From assembly GCA_003021235.1 (NCBI GenBank), contig PXQR01000056.1, positions 1-41,147 of the forward strand: 41,147 nucleotides of DNA. Direction: 5' to 3'. Below the pieces are notes generated by a model. That model was not told where the DNA came from. It saw only the letters and a list, made by a program, of their open reading frames with translations, and did no database searches. The stretch comes from Halobacteriales archaeon QH_6_64_20. GTDB taxonomy: Archaea; Halobacteriota; Halobacteria; Halobacteriales; Halococcaceae. The position numbers and the translations under genes were made by a program. Of the stretch, positions 1-8,430 are shown piece after piece; position 1 is the stretch's first letter; the number at the start of each line of letters is the position of its first letter.

Positions 1-391
1 GAACGATGTCCCGCGCGGTCAGGCGGTTCACACAGAGCATGTCGTCGATCCCGAACGCGCCCTCAGCTTCCTGGCATGTCTCGTAGAGATCGATCCGCTT
101 CACGCGGGCGACGGTACGCACGTCGGTCGTGTTCTTCGCCGCGCCACAGATCATGACGTTCGCGCCGTCCCTATCGGTGCTCGCGACGAGGACGTCGGCG
201 TCCCCGAGTCCGGCCGCTTCGAGCGTATCGAGCGAGCGCCCGTCGCCACACACCGTGTGAACGTCATGTGCGGACGCGAGCGTATCGAGTCGGTCCTCGT
301 CGACGTCGACGACGGCGATGTCGTGTGTGTCGGCGAGGCGCGCGGCGATCCCGGTCCCGACGTCTCCAGCGCCGACGACCGTCACGTACAT
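1..391 (-). CDS. TrkA-like NAD-binding potassium transport regulator, C-terminus outside window
   Basis: The reverse strand reads from an ATG at 391 to the window edge, giving the first 130 residues of a protein whose end lies beyond position 1. The N-terminus has a Rossmann dinucleotide-binding motif (VVGAGDVGTG, residues 5-14), and an acidic residue closes the second strand (VVDVDEDRL), as in NAD-binding RCK/TrkA-N domains. The rest (DADVLVAST, MICGAAKN) follows the usual TrkA-N pattern. Such proteins gate or regulate Trk/Ktr-type K+ uptake or related channels on the cytoplasmic side. A TATA box lies about 55 bp upstream. A two-domain TrkA or a channel-associated RCK protein are both possible, because the C-terminal part is missing. 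Confidence 0.85.
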   Translation of the reverse strand, partial: MYVTVVGAGDVGTGIAARLADTHDIAVVDVDEDRLDTLASAHDVHTVCGDGRSLDTLEAAGLGDADVLVASTDRDGANVMICGAAKNTTDVRTVARVKRIDLYETCQEAEGAFGIDDMLCVNRLTARDIV

Positions 392-443
392 TGGTTCACT
401 TCCCCGGTCATATCGGCGCCGTTCGACGGACCTCGCGGTAACC

Positions 444-453
444 CTTTTTATAA
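444..453 (-). promoter_or_regulatory. TATA box for the TrkA-like gene
   Basis: On the minus strand this reads TTATAAAAAG, an archaeal TATA element in GC-rich surroundings. It is about 55 bp before the ATG at 391, which predicts a short 5' leader of about 25-30 nt. Confidence 0.6.
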
Positions 454-535
454 CGACGCCCTCGCGATCGGTGCGAGTCGCCGTCCGATCGGGAAACGCG
501 AACGATCGTTCCGAGGGTGGTCAGGAGTGAGTGAA

Positions 536-1741
536 TCAGACGCTTCGCTCGACCGATCGTCGCTTCTCGGCGTATCGAAGTACGGCGAGCGAGCCGAGCG
601 CGACGAGCGCGCCGGCGGCGAGCGTCGGGAACGCGAGGGCAAACCCTCCCAAGTCGAGCGCCGCGCCGAAGACGATCGGCGAGACGACCGTCGTCGTGAA
701 TCCGATAAACGACTGGATCGACAGCGCCGTCCCCACCCGCTCGTCGTTGACGATCTCCGTGATGGCCGTCGACGTGGGTGCCGAGTCCATCGTCAGGGCA
801 ACCCCCCAGACGAGTACCACGACGAGGAGCACGGGCAGCGGGAGGCCGCCGAGCACACCGATGACGGCGCTCACGAGACCGGAGCAGACGAGCGCGATCG
901 CGATAACCGTCGTACGACCGATGCGATCGGACAGCGTCCCGCCGAGGGCGTTGCCCACGCCGCCTAACATGATCATCACCCCCGCGAGAACCCCTGCAAC
1001 GGCTTCAGGCGTTCCGAGACCGCCGACCGCCGCCGTGGCGACGAGGAAGGCAACGAGCCAGTTTCGGACGCCGAACAGCTCCCAGTTGTGCCAGGCGTAG
1101 ACGCCGACCGCCGCCAGGTACGCCCGATTGCGAAGCACGTCGAGGTCGAAGCCGTCCGAGGTCCGCGTGTCGGTGCCGGGCGCGTCGCGGCCGACGCCGA
1201 GTATCAGCGGTGCGACGAGGAGGGCTCCGACGCTCGTCGCGCCGATAGCGACCCGCCATCCGATAGCGGCGGCGATCGAGGAGGCGAGCAAGAACGACAG
1301 CCCGGAGCCGAGCGAAAAGGTCCCGACGTACAGTCCCATCGCGGTCCCGCGGTCCGCCGTCCCGTACCAGTCGGTGACGAAGCGCATCCCCGGTACGTAG
1401 ACGCCAGCCATCCCCGTGCCCGCGACGAATCGGAGGAGGGTGCCGGCGAGAAAACCGTCGGCGAGAAGGGCGAATCCGAGGCTCAGCAGGCCGGCGACGG
1501 TCGCGCCGGCGGCGATGACGTATCGCGGGGAGTGGCGGTCGACGAGCACGCCGGCGGGGACGATAGCGAGGAGGTAGCCCGCCTGAAACGCGCCGAAGAC
1601 GATCCCGGCGCGAGTGCCCGAGAGCCCCCAGTCGGCGACGACGAGCGGGAGCACCGCCGAGTAGTTGAACCAGACGAGCACCGAGAGTAAGAGAGCGGCG
1701 CTCGCGACGGCCAACATTCGGGTCCGCTCGCGGTCGAACAC
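536..1741 (-). CDS. Major facilitator superfamily transporter
   Basis: A 401-residue polytopic membrane protein with about twelve hydrophobic segments, the usual MFS length. The loop after helix 2 carries a motif-A-like sequence (GVLVDRHSPRYV, about residue 60). A matching half-motif (LSDRIGRTTV) lies between helices 8 and 9. The N-terminal half resembles the nitrate/oxalate and general metabolite MFS groups, but the substrate cannot be read from sequence. It stands alone, with its own TATA box 25-30 bp before the ATG, and points toward the TrkA-like gene. Family assignment is firm; substrate unknown. Confidence 0.9.
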   Translation of the reverse strand: MFDRERTRMLAVASAALLLSVLVWFNYSAVLPLVVADWGLSGTRAGIVFGAFQAGYLLAIVPAGVLVDRHSPRYVIAAGATVAGLLSLGFALLADGFLAGTLLRFVAGTGMAGVYVPGMRFVTDWYGTADRGTAMGLYVGTFSLGSGLSFLLASSIAAAIGWRVAIGATSVGALLVAPLILGVGRDAPGTDTRTSDGFDLDVLRNRAYLAAVGVYAWHNWELFGVRNWLVAFLVATAAVGGLGTPEAVAGVLAGVMIMLGGVGNALGGTLSDRIGRTTVIAIALVCSGLVSAVIGVLGGLPLPVLLVVVLVWGVALTMDSAPTSTAITEIVNDERVGTALSIQSFIGFTTTVVSPIVFGAALDLGGFALAFPTLAAGALVALGSLAVLRYAEKRRSVERSV

Positions 1742-1765
1742 AGCGTCTCCGATGAGGTACGTTCG

Positions 1766-1775
1766 CCTATATAAT
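1766..1775 (-). promoter_or_regulatory. TATA box for the MFS transporter
   Basis: The minus strand reads ATTATATAGG, centred about 29 bp before the ATG at 1741. This spacing fits a leaderless or nearly leaderless transcript. Confidence 0.65.
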
Positions 1776-1806
1776 CGGTCGGGATAGGATCAGCTCAGAC
1801 TGCTGG

Positions 1807-4797
1807 TCAGTCGTCGCTCGCTGCGGGCGTTGGCGTCCGGCGATCGGCGCGCGGTCCCTCTAAGTCGATTTCGGGGAGCAGGTCCCTGAGGTACTGACCG
1901 GTGTACGACTCTTCGATACGGGCGAGTTCCTCGGGGGTGCCGGCGGCGACGATTTCTCCTCCATGCTCGCCGCCCTCGGGCCCGAGATCGATCACGTGGT
2001 CGGCGTTTTTCACTAAGTCGAGTTCGTGTTCGACCACGACCACCGTATTGCCGTTGTCGACGAGCCGTTGGAGCACGTCGATGAGTTTCCGTTCGTCGGC
2101 CGAATGCAGGCCCGTCGTGGGTTCGTCGAGCAGATAGAGCGTCTCGCCGCTTTGTTTCTTGCCGAGTTCCTCGGCGAGTTTCACCCGCTGGGCCTCACCT
2201 CCGGAGAGAGTAGTCGAGGGCTGGCCGAGGTTCATGTAATCGAGGCCGACGTCCTTCAAGAGCTGGAGCCGGCGTTTGATCCGGGTGTCGTGCTCGAAGA
2301 ACTCGTAGGCCTCCTCGACGGACATTTCGAGCACGTCGGCGATCGTCGCGCCGCGGTAGGTGACGTCCAAGGTCTCGTCGTTGTACCGCGAACCCCCACA
2401 CTCCTCGCAGGGGACGTAGACGTCGGATAAGAAATTCATCTCGATTTTGACCGTTCCTTGCCCGCCACAGGCCTCACACCGGCCGCCCTTGACGTTGAAG
2501 GAAAAGCGCCCTTTCTCGTAGCCGCGCTGCTGGGCGAGTTTCGTCTCGGCGAAGGAGTCACGGATGTAATCGAAGACCCCTGTGTACGTTGCCGGGTTCG
2601 ACCGGGGTGTGCGGCCGATGGGTGACTGGTCGATCAACCGCACGGTTTCTATACTCTCGATCCCTTCGATGTCGTCGTGATCGCCCGGATCGACGCTCCG
2701 ATTGTCGTTCATCCGCCGGACGAGGCTCTTGTATAGAACGTCGTCCATCAGCGTCGATTTGCCCGAGCCCGATACCCCAGTAATCGCAATGAAGTTGCTC
2801 AACGGGAAGGGCACGTCGAGATCCTTGAGGTTGTGCTGGCGAGCGCCTCGGACGGTGAGTGCGGTTTCGGCGTCACGGCGCTTTTCGGGTACCGGGATCG
2901 CCTTTCGACCCGCGAGGTAATCGCCGGTAACCGATTCCTCGGCGTTCATGACTGTCTCGGTGTCGCCCTGGGCGACGACCTCGCCGCCCCGTTTGCCGGG
3001 GCCCGGTCCCATGTCGATCACCGTATCGGCCCGGCGCATCGTCTCGCTATCGTGTTCGACTACTAAGAGGGTATTCCCGATGTCCCGCAGTTCACAGAGG
3101 GTGTTGAGCAGGCGGTCGTTGTCGCGCTGGTGCAGTCCAATAGAAGGTTCGTCGAGCACGTAGAGCACCCCCACCAAGCCCGAGCCGATCTGGGTCGCGA
3201 GGCGAATCCGCTGGGACTCCCCACCCGAAAGCGTCGCGGCCTCCCGGTCGAGCGTGAGGTATTCGAGGCCGACCTCACACATGAAGCCGAGACGGGCGCG
3301 GATCTCCTTCAGGATCTCCTCGCCGATCGTCCGCTCGCGTTCGGTGAGGGCGGCTTCCATGTCCTCGAAGTGCGACAGGGCATCGCCGATGCTCGAACGG
3401 CTTACCTCGGTGATGGCCGTTCCGTCCACCAGCACGGCACGGCTCTCGGGTTTGAGGCGGGTGCCATCACAGGCCGGACAGGTCGTGACGGCCATGTACT
3501 CCTCGATGTGATTCCTGGTCCCTTTGCTATCGGTCTCGACGTACCGGCGTTCGAGATTGGGCAGTACCCCTTCGAAGCGCTTTTTCTTTCGGCGAGTGCC
3601 GTTTTTCGTCCGGCGCTCGAAGACCACCTGTTCGCTCGTGCCGTGGAGAAACGCCTTCCGTATCTCGGGATCGAGCGCTTCGAAGGGGGTCTCGACCGAG
3701 ACGTCGAAGTGCTTCGCTACGGCGTCGAGGCGAGTGCGATAGTACGATCGGCGGTAGCTCCAGGGCTCGAAGACGTTCTTCAGCGGTTTCGTTCGGTCGA
3801 GGACGACCAGGTCCTCGTCGATCTCCTTGGTCTCGCCGAGGCCTTCGCATTCGGGACACGCGCCGTGTGGGCTATTGAACGAGAACGAACGGGTCTCGAT
3901 CTCGGAGATGTCGATCCCACAGTGGACACAGGCGAGTTCCTCGGAGAACTCGACGACGAGGCGGTTTCCGTGCTCGTCGTCTTCGCTCTCTCCCTCACTC
4001 TCGACGCTCCCGTCGTTGCGTCCGAGGTCGCCGGTGCGGCGGGCTTCGGTGCCGATGTCGACGCCCTCGGGTGCGTCGGGACAGATCACCTTGAGCAATC
4101 CGTCGGCCTCTTCGAGGGCGGTCTCGACCGAGTCGGTGATCCGCGAGCGCGCCTCCTCGCTGATTTCGACCCGATCGACGATCACGTCCACCGTATGGAC
4201 GTAGTTCTCGTCGAGATCGGGACGATCGAGCGCCAAATCGTAGGAGTCGCCGTCGACTTCGACTCTCGAATACCCCTCTGCGACGAGGTCGTCGAACAGG
4301 TCCTCGAAAGCGCCTTTCTGGTCGCGGACGACCGGCGCGGCGATCTTCGCCCGGGTGTTCTCGGGCAGTTCGAGGATTCGGCGAACCATCTGTTGGGCCG
4401 ACTGCTCGCCGACCTCACGGCCGCATTCGGGACAGTGGGGCGTCCCGACACGGGCGTAGAGCAAGCGGAGATAGTCGTGTAGTTCCGTGACGGTGCCCAC
4501 AGTGGAACGGGGGTTGTTCGCGGCGTTCTTCTGGTCGATCGAGATCGCCGGCGAGAGGCCTTCGACCGACTCGACCTGTGGCTTGTCCATCTGTCCGAGG
4601 AAGTTCCTGGCATAGGCCGACAGCGACTCGATATACCGGCGTTGGCCTTCGGCGTAGACGGTCTCGAACGCCAGCGAGGACTTGCCCGATCCGGACAGTC
4701 CCGTGACGACGGTAAACTCCTCGCGGGGGATCGAGACGTCGAGGTCCTTGAGATTGTGTTCGGCGGCCCCCCTGACTTCGATCTGGTCCCGACTCAT
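1807..4797 (-). CDS. uvrA: UvrABC excinuclease subunit A
   Basis: A 996-residue UvrA, the damage-recognising ABC ATPase of nucleotide excision repair, acting as a dimer with UvrB. Seen in order: first Walker A (GLSGSGKSS, about residue 34), a zinc module (CPEC ... CVHC, CPEC), CPAC, the first signature (TLSGGESQR) with LDEPSIGLH, second Walker A (GVSGSGKST), zinc motif CEAC/CEEC, and the second signature (TLSGGEAQR) with LDEPTTGLH. A strongly acidic insert (Glu/Asp-rich, about residue 240) and the acidic tail are halophile features. The open frame continues upstream to 5622, but that part is the Arg/Pro-rich shadow of the next gene. The ATG at 4797, just before the conserved IEVRGAAEHNLKD, is the start. 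Length is slightly above bacterial UvrA. No uvrB or uvrC is seen here. Confidence 0.97.
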   Translation of the reverse strand: MSRDQIEVRGAAEHNLKDLDVSIPREEFTVVTGLSGSGKSSLAFETVYAEGQRRYIESLSAYARNFLGQMDKPQVESVEGLSPAISIDQKNAANNPRSTVGTVTELHDYLRLLYARVGTPHCPECGREVGEQSAQQMVRRILELPENTRAKIAAPVVRDQKGAFEDLFDDLVAEGYSRVEVDGDSYDLALDRPDLDENYVHTVDVIVDRVEISEEARSRITDSVETALEEADGLLKVICPDAPEGVDIGTEARRTGDLGRNDGSVESEGESEDDEHGNRLVVEFSEELACVHCGIDISEIETRSFSFNSPHGACPECEGLGETKEIDEDLVVLDRTKPLKNVFEPWSYRRSYYRTRLDAVAKHFDVSVETPFEALDPEIRKAFLHGTSEQVVFERRTKNGTRRKKKRFEGVLPNLERRYVETDSKGTRNHIEEYMAVTTCPACDGTRLKPESRAVLVDGTAITEVSRSSIGDALSHFEDMEAALTERERTIGEEILKEIRARLGFMCEVGLEYLTLDREAATLSGGESQRIRLATQIGSGLVGVLYVLDEPSIGLHQRDNDRLLNTLCELRDIGNTLLVVEHDSETMRRADTVIDMGPGPGKRGGEVVAQGDTETVMNAEESVTGDYLAGRKAIPVPEKRRDAETALTVRGARQHNLKDLDVPFPLSNFIAITGVSGSGKSTLMDDVLYKSLVRRMNDNRSVDPGDHDDIEGIESIETVRLIDQSPIGRTPRSNPATYTGVFDYIRDSFAETKLAQQRGYEKGRFSFNVKGGRCEACGGQGTVKIEMNFLSDVYVPCEECGGSRYNDETLDVTYRGATIADVLEMSVEEAYEFFEHDTRIKRRLQLLKDVGLDYMNLGQPSTTLSGGEAQRVKLAEELGKKQSGETLYLLDEPTTGLHSADERKLIDVLQRLVDNGNTVVVVEHELDLVKNADHVIDLGPEGGEHGGEIVAAGTPEELARIEESYTGQYLRDLLPEIDLEGPRADRRTPTPAASDD

Positions 4798-4830
4798 TGA
4801 TTTCGATGGACTCGGGAAGGGTGAAACCCT

Positions 4831-4860
4831 GTCGGTCTCCGTCGGTTTTCGTCGGTTTTC
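4831..4860. repeat. Three tandem decamers upstream of uvrA
   Basis: Three head-to-tail decamers of the form GTCGGTTTTC (the first imperfect) lie 34-63 bp before the uvrA start. They sit where promoter elements would be, and no clear TATA box is visible there. They could bind a regulator, but the sequence alone shows only the repeat. Confidence 0.5.
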
Positions 4861-4940
4861 GCCGGAGCGGACGGCGCGGACGATGGTCGAAACCGCCGCG
4901 GACGGACACGGCGATAACGCGGCGGTAGTCGACTCGGAAG

Positions 4941-5552
4941 CTACTGCAGGTCCTCGATGAAGCGATCGGGAACGTAGCGTCTGAAGCCTTCCGGGATCCG
5001 GCCTACCAGCCATTCGGCAACGCTCACGAGCGGCTTTCGAAGCAGGGTGTAGATTCCCGAGACGACGAGGAGAGCAAGCACCACGCGGCGAGCGGAGCCC
5101 TCGTACACGGCGAGCGCGGGCACCGCGACCGCGATCGCGAGCAGGAGGTCCTCGGGCGAGCCGTCGTACCGGATCCACCGGCGTGGGCGAATCCATCGGC
5201 CTCGGTAGTGATCGTAGACGGCACGCTCGGAGACGCCGCGCCACGGCCGCAGTTCGAGGCCGCCGCCCGCGATATCCGAGGCCGAATGGAGCGCCGCCGA
5301 GACGAGAAAGAGCGAAACGGCGACCGTCACCGTGCTCGGAACGACGAAGACGACCGCGAGCGCGGCGAGCGCGGCGACGGAGTAGTAGACCGGGTAGTGA
5401 AGCGTCCTGCGGTGAGCGGCGTACAGATCGAGGTCGGGGAACAGACCACCGGAAACGCCGGCAGCGAACGCAACCGGGGTGTGCTCCGGGGCGACGAACA
5501 GTAGGGAGACCGCGAGCAACGCCCCGGCGAGGGCGTGAGTGGTCACCATCAT
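4941..5552 (-). CDS. YdjM-like membrane-bound metal-dependent hydrolase
   Basis: A protein of about 203 residues with four or more hydrophobic segments. It matches the YdjM/DUF457 group of membrane-embedded metal-dependent hydrolases. Conserved polar residues expected to bind metal are visible: the N-terminal THALAGALLA, GGLFPDLDLY (about residue 36), and LHSASDIAGGG (about 92). The start is uncertain among GTG 5555, ATG 5552 and ATG 5549; I take ATG 5552. It lies upstream of uvrA on the same strand with a gap of about 140 bp, so it is probably a separate transcript. In bacteria some members are SOS-regulated, but no LexA site is expected in archaea. Biochemical role unknown. A second member of the same broad group lies at 7799-8290. 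Confidence 0.75.
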   Translation of the reverse strand: MMVTTHALAGALLAVSLLFVAPEHTPVAFAAGVSGGLFPDLDLYAAHRRTLHYPVYYSVAALAALAVVFVVPSTVTVAVSLFLVSAALHSASDIAGGGLELRPWRGVSERAVYDHYRGRWIRPRRWIRYDGSPEDLLLAIAVAVPALAVYEGSARRVVLALLVVSGIYTLLRKPLVSVAEWLVGRIPEGFRRYVPDRFIEDLQ

Positions 5553-5618
5553 CACTGATGAGTGGGGTTCGAGCGAGTAAATCCGTGTCGCGCTCGGGAC
5601 CGGGCGGTCGATCGAGCG

Positions 5619-5752
5619 TCACCCCTCGAAGATCGCGTAGTAGACGTCCTCACCGCTCTCGACGCCGAGGACGTCGACGTGCTTCCGGCCGGAACGGAGA
5701 GCTGTACGAATCGCATGAGCGGCCGTGAGAGGGTAATCGCAAATGTCTGATG
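5619..5752 (-). other. Possible small protein or gene remnant without canonical start
   Basis: The minus strand contains an open stretch ending at a TGA at 5619-5621 that encodes a protein-like peptide. It includes TALRSGRKHVDVLGVESGED followed by VYYAIFEG, with the GC-ending codons and acidity of local genes. No ATG, GTG or TTG precedes it in frame back to at least 5752. It could be a fragment of a decayed gene, a gene with a non-standard start, or chance. It lies in the otherwise empty 5556-5838 gap. Confidence 0.3.
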
Positions 5753-5838
5753 CCCGGGAGACGCACGGCGAACCGGCGACCGAACGTCGAGTTCGATCGA
5801 AACCGATCAGTTATCCTCACGGGCGGCGTGGCGACGCT

Positions 5839-6441
5839 ATGGACTGGACGAACATCGAGCGACACACGAGCGATCGACGGACGAACGCCGTGCTCGCGTG
5901 GATGCTCGTCGGTCTCGTCGCGGCGATCGCCGTTTCGAGCCTGTTCGTCGGCGACCTCCTCTGGGCCGGGTTCACGACGGGTATCGTGATTCTCGCGCTC
6001 GTCCCGGCAGTGTACTATCGATCGCCGCGGGCGATGGTCCCGTGGGAAGTGCTGGCGCTCGCCGTCCCGCCGGTGCTCGGCTACGCCCTCGGTGTCGGGG
6101 GGGCGAGCGACTTCTCGATGTACCTATCGGTCGCGGCGCTCGCGCTGATGGTCGCCGTCGAACTCCAGTTGTTTACGACCGTGGATATGAGCGCTGGGTT
6201 CGCGGTGTTTTTCGTCGTTATCACGACGATGGCGGCTGCCGGGGTCTGGGGTGTCGTCAGGTGGGTCGCGGATCTCTACCTCGAAACGGGTTTTATCGCC
6301 GGCCCGAACGCGCTCATGTGGGAGTTCGTCGCCTCGACGGTTGCCGGAGCCGTCGCCGGCGTCGTCTTCGAGTTCTACTTCCGCCGGCGCGGTCGCTCGC
6401 AGGGCTGGTTCACGGCCGAAGCCGAGGGTGAGCGCGCGTGA
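5839..6441 (+). CDS. Uncharacterised polytopic membrane protein
   Basis: A 200-residue protein with about six hydrophobic helices (first at residues 18-36) and a basic, cytoplasmic-looking tail (YFRRRGRSQGW). No known family is recognised with certainty. The ATG at 5839 is preferred over the in-frame ATG at 5743. The upstream 32 residues are Arg-rich and non-conserved in character, and a TATA-like GTTATCC lies about 26 bp before 5839. Its last bases overlap the next gene by 4 bp (GTGA), so the two are co-translated. The neighbour is a DUF2238-like membrane protein, which suggests the pair forms one membrane complex; that is inference from gene order. Confidence 0.75.
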   Translation: MDWTNIERHTSDRRTNAVLAWMLVGLVAAIAVSSLFVGDLLWAGFTTGIVILALVPAVYYRSPRAMVPWEVLALAVPPVLGYALGVGGASDFSMYLSVAALALMVAVELQLFTTVDMSAGFAVFFVVITTMAAAGVWGVVRWVADLYLETGFIAGPNALMWEFVASTVAGAVAGVVFEFYFRRRGRSQGWFTAEAEGERA

Positions 6442-7100
6442 AGCTTCGCGACCGCCTCGGGATCAGCGCGCGCCGCCAGCGCCAGCTCGCGTGGGCCATG
6501 GAGGTCGGTCTCGTCGGCATGTTCTTCGTCGGCCTCTACGAGGGCAACACGGGCGTGATCGTCAACGCCGCGGTCGCGCTCGGCGTGACTCAGCTCCCAT
6601 CGGCACTCGAACGCGATCTGGGAATTTCGATGGATTCGGGACTCGTCCTGTGGATCACCGCCGCCGTGTTCCTGCACGTCTTCGGCAGTGTCGGACTGCC
6701 GGGCGCGACGGGCACGCCGTATGACTCGACGTGGTGGTACGATCACGTCACCCACGCGCTGTCGGCGTCGATCGTCGCCGCCGCTGGCTACACGGGTGCG
6801 CGTGCGATCGACGAGCACCGCGACGACATCTACCTCCCGCCGCGATTCATGTTCGTGTTCATATTGCTGTTCGTGCTCGCCTTCGGCGTGTTCTGGGAGG
6901 TGATCGAGTTCGCCGTGAGCGGCCTCGGCAGTATCATCGGGGCCGAATCGGCGCTGACCCAGTACGGCTTGGAGGACACGATGCTCGACCTCGTGTTCAA
7001 TACGCTGGGTGCGATTATCGCCGCGACGTGGGGGACTGCGTACCTGAGCGGCGTCGTCGACGCGCTGACCGAGCGCTTGGACGTTCGCTCGCAAGGCTAA
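6438..7100 (+). CDS. YjdF/DUF2238-like membrane protein
   Basis: A 220-residue integral membrane protein starting at a GTG that overlaps the stop codon of the preceding gene. It shows the hallmark of the DUF2238/YjdF group: a WWYDHVTHALSA segment (about residue 101) followed by a helix, a second conserved FWEVIEFAVSG near residue 153, and a DTMLDLVFNTLGA block near 182. The conserved His, Asp and Glu residues inside or next to membrane helices look like a buried polar or metal site. Function is not established. The C-terminus (ALTERLDVRSQG) is probably cytoplasmic. Confidence 0.8.
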   Translation: MKLRDRLGISARRQRQLAWAMEVGLVGMFFVGLYEGNTGVIVNAAVALGVTQLPSALERDLGISMDSGLVLWITAAVFLHVFGSVGLPGATGTPYDSTWWYDHVTHALSASIVAAAGYTGARAIDEHRDDIYLPPRFMFVFILLFVLAFGVFWEVIEFAVSGLGSIIGAESALTQYGLEDTMLDLVFNTLGAIIAATWGTAYLSGVVDALTERLDVRSQG

Positions 7101-7141
7101 CGGATCGCTCTCGTTTTGCTGGTCGAACTACACGGGCCGAT

Positions 7142-7723
7142 ATGGTAGACCCCATGGAACGCGGCGTCATCGGCGGTCTCGACCTCACGAGCGATCGCTA
7201 CGTCGTCAAACAGTCCTATATTCGCTCGAAATACCGTGTCGAGGACGATGCGGGCACGACGGTTCTCAAAGGCAAGAAAAAGCGGTTTCGACTCAGAGAG
7301 GAGTTTCCCTTCACCGACCCCGATGGGAACGTTCTCTTCCGGCTCAAGGCACGGAACGTCTTCGACGTAGCGGGCAACTACACCCTGATCGACGAGGCTT
7401 CGGGCGAGGCCTTCGCGGTCATCGAGAAGGCTTACACCCTGTTCAAACACGTCTATCGAATCCGGAGTCCCGACGGGAGGTTACTCGCGACGATCGAATC
7501 CGAGTCGGCGCTCGTCATGGCGGCGAAGGAGTACATCGGAGTCCTCGGATTGCTCCCCCATTCGTATTCGATTTCCGGGCCGGACGGCTCGCGTATCGGA
7601 ACGATCGAGGAGACGTTCTCAGTGCGGGATTCGTTCGTCGTCGAAGTAGGAGACACCGGCGACGCGTCGCGCGAGGCGATCCTCGCAGCCGCCATCGCCA
7701 TCGACGCGCTCGAAGACGACTGA
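7142..7723 (+). CDS. LURP-one/tubby-like beta-barrel protein
   Basis: A 193-residue soluble protein built of repeated beta-hairpins (RYVVKQSY, FRLREEFPFTDPDGNVLFRLKAR, YTLIDEASGEAFAVIEK, HVYRIRSPDGRLLATIES, YSISGPDGSRIGTIEE). This is the pattern of the LURP-one-related (DUF567) family, which has a tubby-like fold. Archaeal and bacterial members have no fixed biochemical role; binding of phospholipid or of another membrane-associated partner has been suggested for the fold. The ATG at 7142 is chosen because upstream sequence in frame is a shadow of the preceding gene; an ATG at 7154 is a possible alternative. It converges with the hydrolase at 7799. Confidence 0.8.
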   Translation: MVDPMERGVIGGLDLTSDRYVVKQSYIRSKYRVEDDAGTTVLKGKKKRFRLREEFPFTDPDGNVLFRLKARNVFDVAGNYTLIDEASGEAFAVIEKAYTLFKHVYRIRSPDGRLLATIESESALVMAAKEYIGVLGLLPHSYSISGPDGSRIGTIEETFSVRDSFVVEVGDTGDASREAILAAAIAIDALEDD

Positions 7724-7798
7724 TCAGCAATCCGTCGCGGTCGGAGCGAAAGGCCGAGGGGAAGGCAAAAGCGGTTTCCGATAGCGCTCCCCCCACCG

Positions 7799-8290
7799 TC
7801 ACCCGCGTTCGGTCGTGGCGTCCGTCCCCGAGGTGTCGGGTCGAACCCATCGGGTGTAGCACACGACGATCGCGGCGACGACGAGCGACGCTTCGAGGAA
7901 TCCCAGCGGGCCGGCGGCGTACTCCAGCCAGTAGGCGACGAACGGATCGTCGGGCGTGGGTCGCACCTCTAAGATCGGCCAGGCGTAGTTCACGACGAAC
8001 TTCGGGTAGGCGACGATGAGATCGGCCCCGACGTGTCCGGCCCACCCGACGACGAGCGGCGCGGCGGGCCGGAGCCGCGGGAAAGCGAGCACGGCGACGG
8101 CGAGACCCGTGACCACCAACGCCGAGTGGCCGACGCTGTGGGAAACCGGGACGACGCCCGCCGCGAGCAGCGGTTTGTCGATCAGGTCGGGGACGACCGC
8201 GCCCGCGAGACAGAGCGCGAGCGCCCGGTCGGTGTACCCCCACCCATAGGCGAGGAGGACAGCGATGGCGAGGTGGCCGAACGGCGTCAC
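7799..8290 (-). CDS. Membrane-bound metal-dependent hydrolase, second copy of the group
   Basis: A membrane protein of about 163 residues beginning VTPFGHLAIAVLLAYGWGY, then AGAVVPDLIDKPL (about residue 34), SHSVGHSALV (about 55) and WAGHVGADLIVA (about 85). The spaced His and Asp residues in PDLIDK and GHxxxD resemble the metal-binding pattern of YdjM-type hydrolases. I choose the GTG at 8290, since haloarchaeal members usually start right before a PxGHL block. The frame extends upstream to an ATG at 8374 but with non-conserved basic sequence. It is related in type to the gene at 4941-5552 but shares little sequence with it. Confidence 0.7.
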   Translation of the reverse strand: MTPFGHLAIAVLLAYGWGYTDRALALCLAGAVVPDLIDKPLLAAGVVPVSHSVGHSALVVTGLAVAVLAFPRLRPAAPLVVGWAGHVGADLIVAYPKFVVNYAWPILEVRPTPDDPFVAYWLEYAAGPLGFLEASLVVAAIVVCYTRWVRPDTSGTDATTERG

Positions 8291-8393
8291 GTGTCTTCTA
8301 TGTGACTCGCCCGGGAACCGGTGACGGTCGGCGCTCCAAAAGAAGAGCTGTTCAGAGGCGGAGTACGGTTCCAAGCACGATCCGCGCGAGTGA

Positions 8394-8408
8394 GCCGCCG
8401 AAGGCGGC
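8394..8408. repeat. Small hairpin with GAA loop
   Basis: GCCGCC-GAA-GGCGGC forms a perfect 6-bp hairpin with a GAA loop, flanked by GAGTGA on the left and GCGAGCGAGCG on the right. A second GAA-loop hairpin with related flanks lies about 55 bp downstream within the next element, suggesting two copies of one short mobile or structural repeat. Confidence 0.6.
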
Positions 8409-8430
8409 GAGCGAGCGTTTTTAGTGGAGG

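Noticed and set aside
3130-4482. 450-codon plus-strand frame opposite uvrA
   Set aside because: Long antisense frames are common in GC-rich genes; no family features, and uvrA is certain.
4798-5622. Extension of the uvrA frame for 275 codons upstream
   Set aside because: Arg/Pro-rich, no UvrA homology, fully antisense-frame shadow of the membrane hydrolase on the same strand; the conserved UvrA start is ATG 4797.
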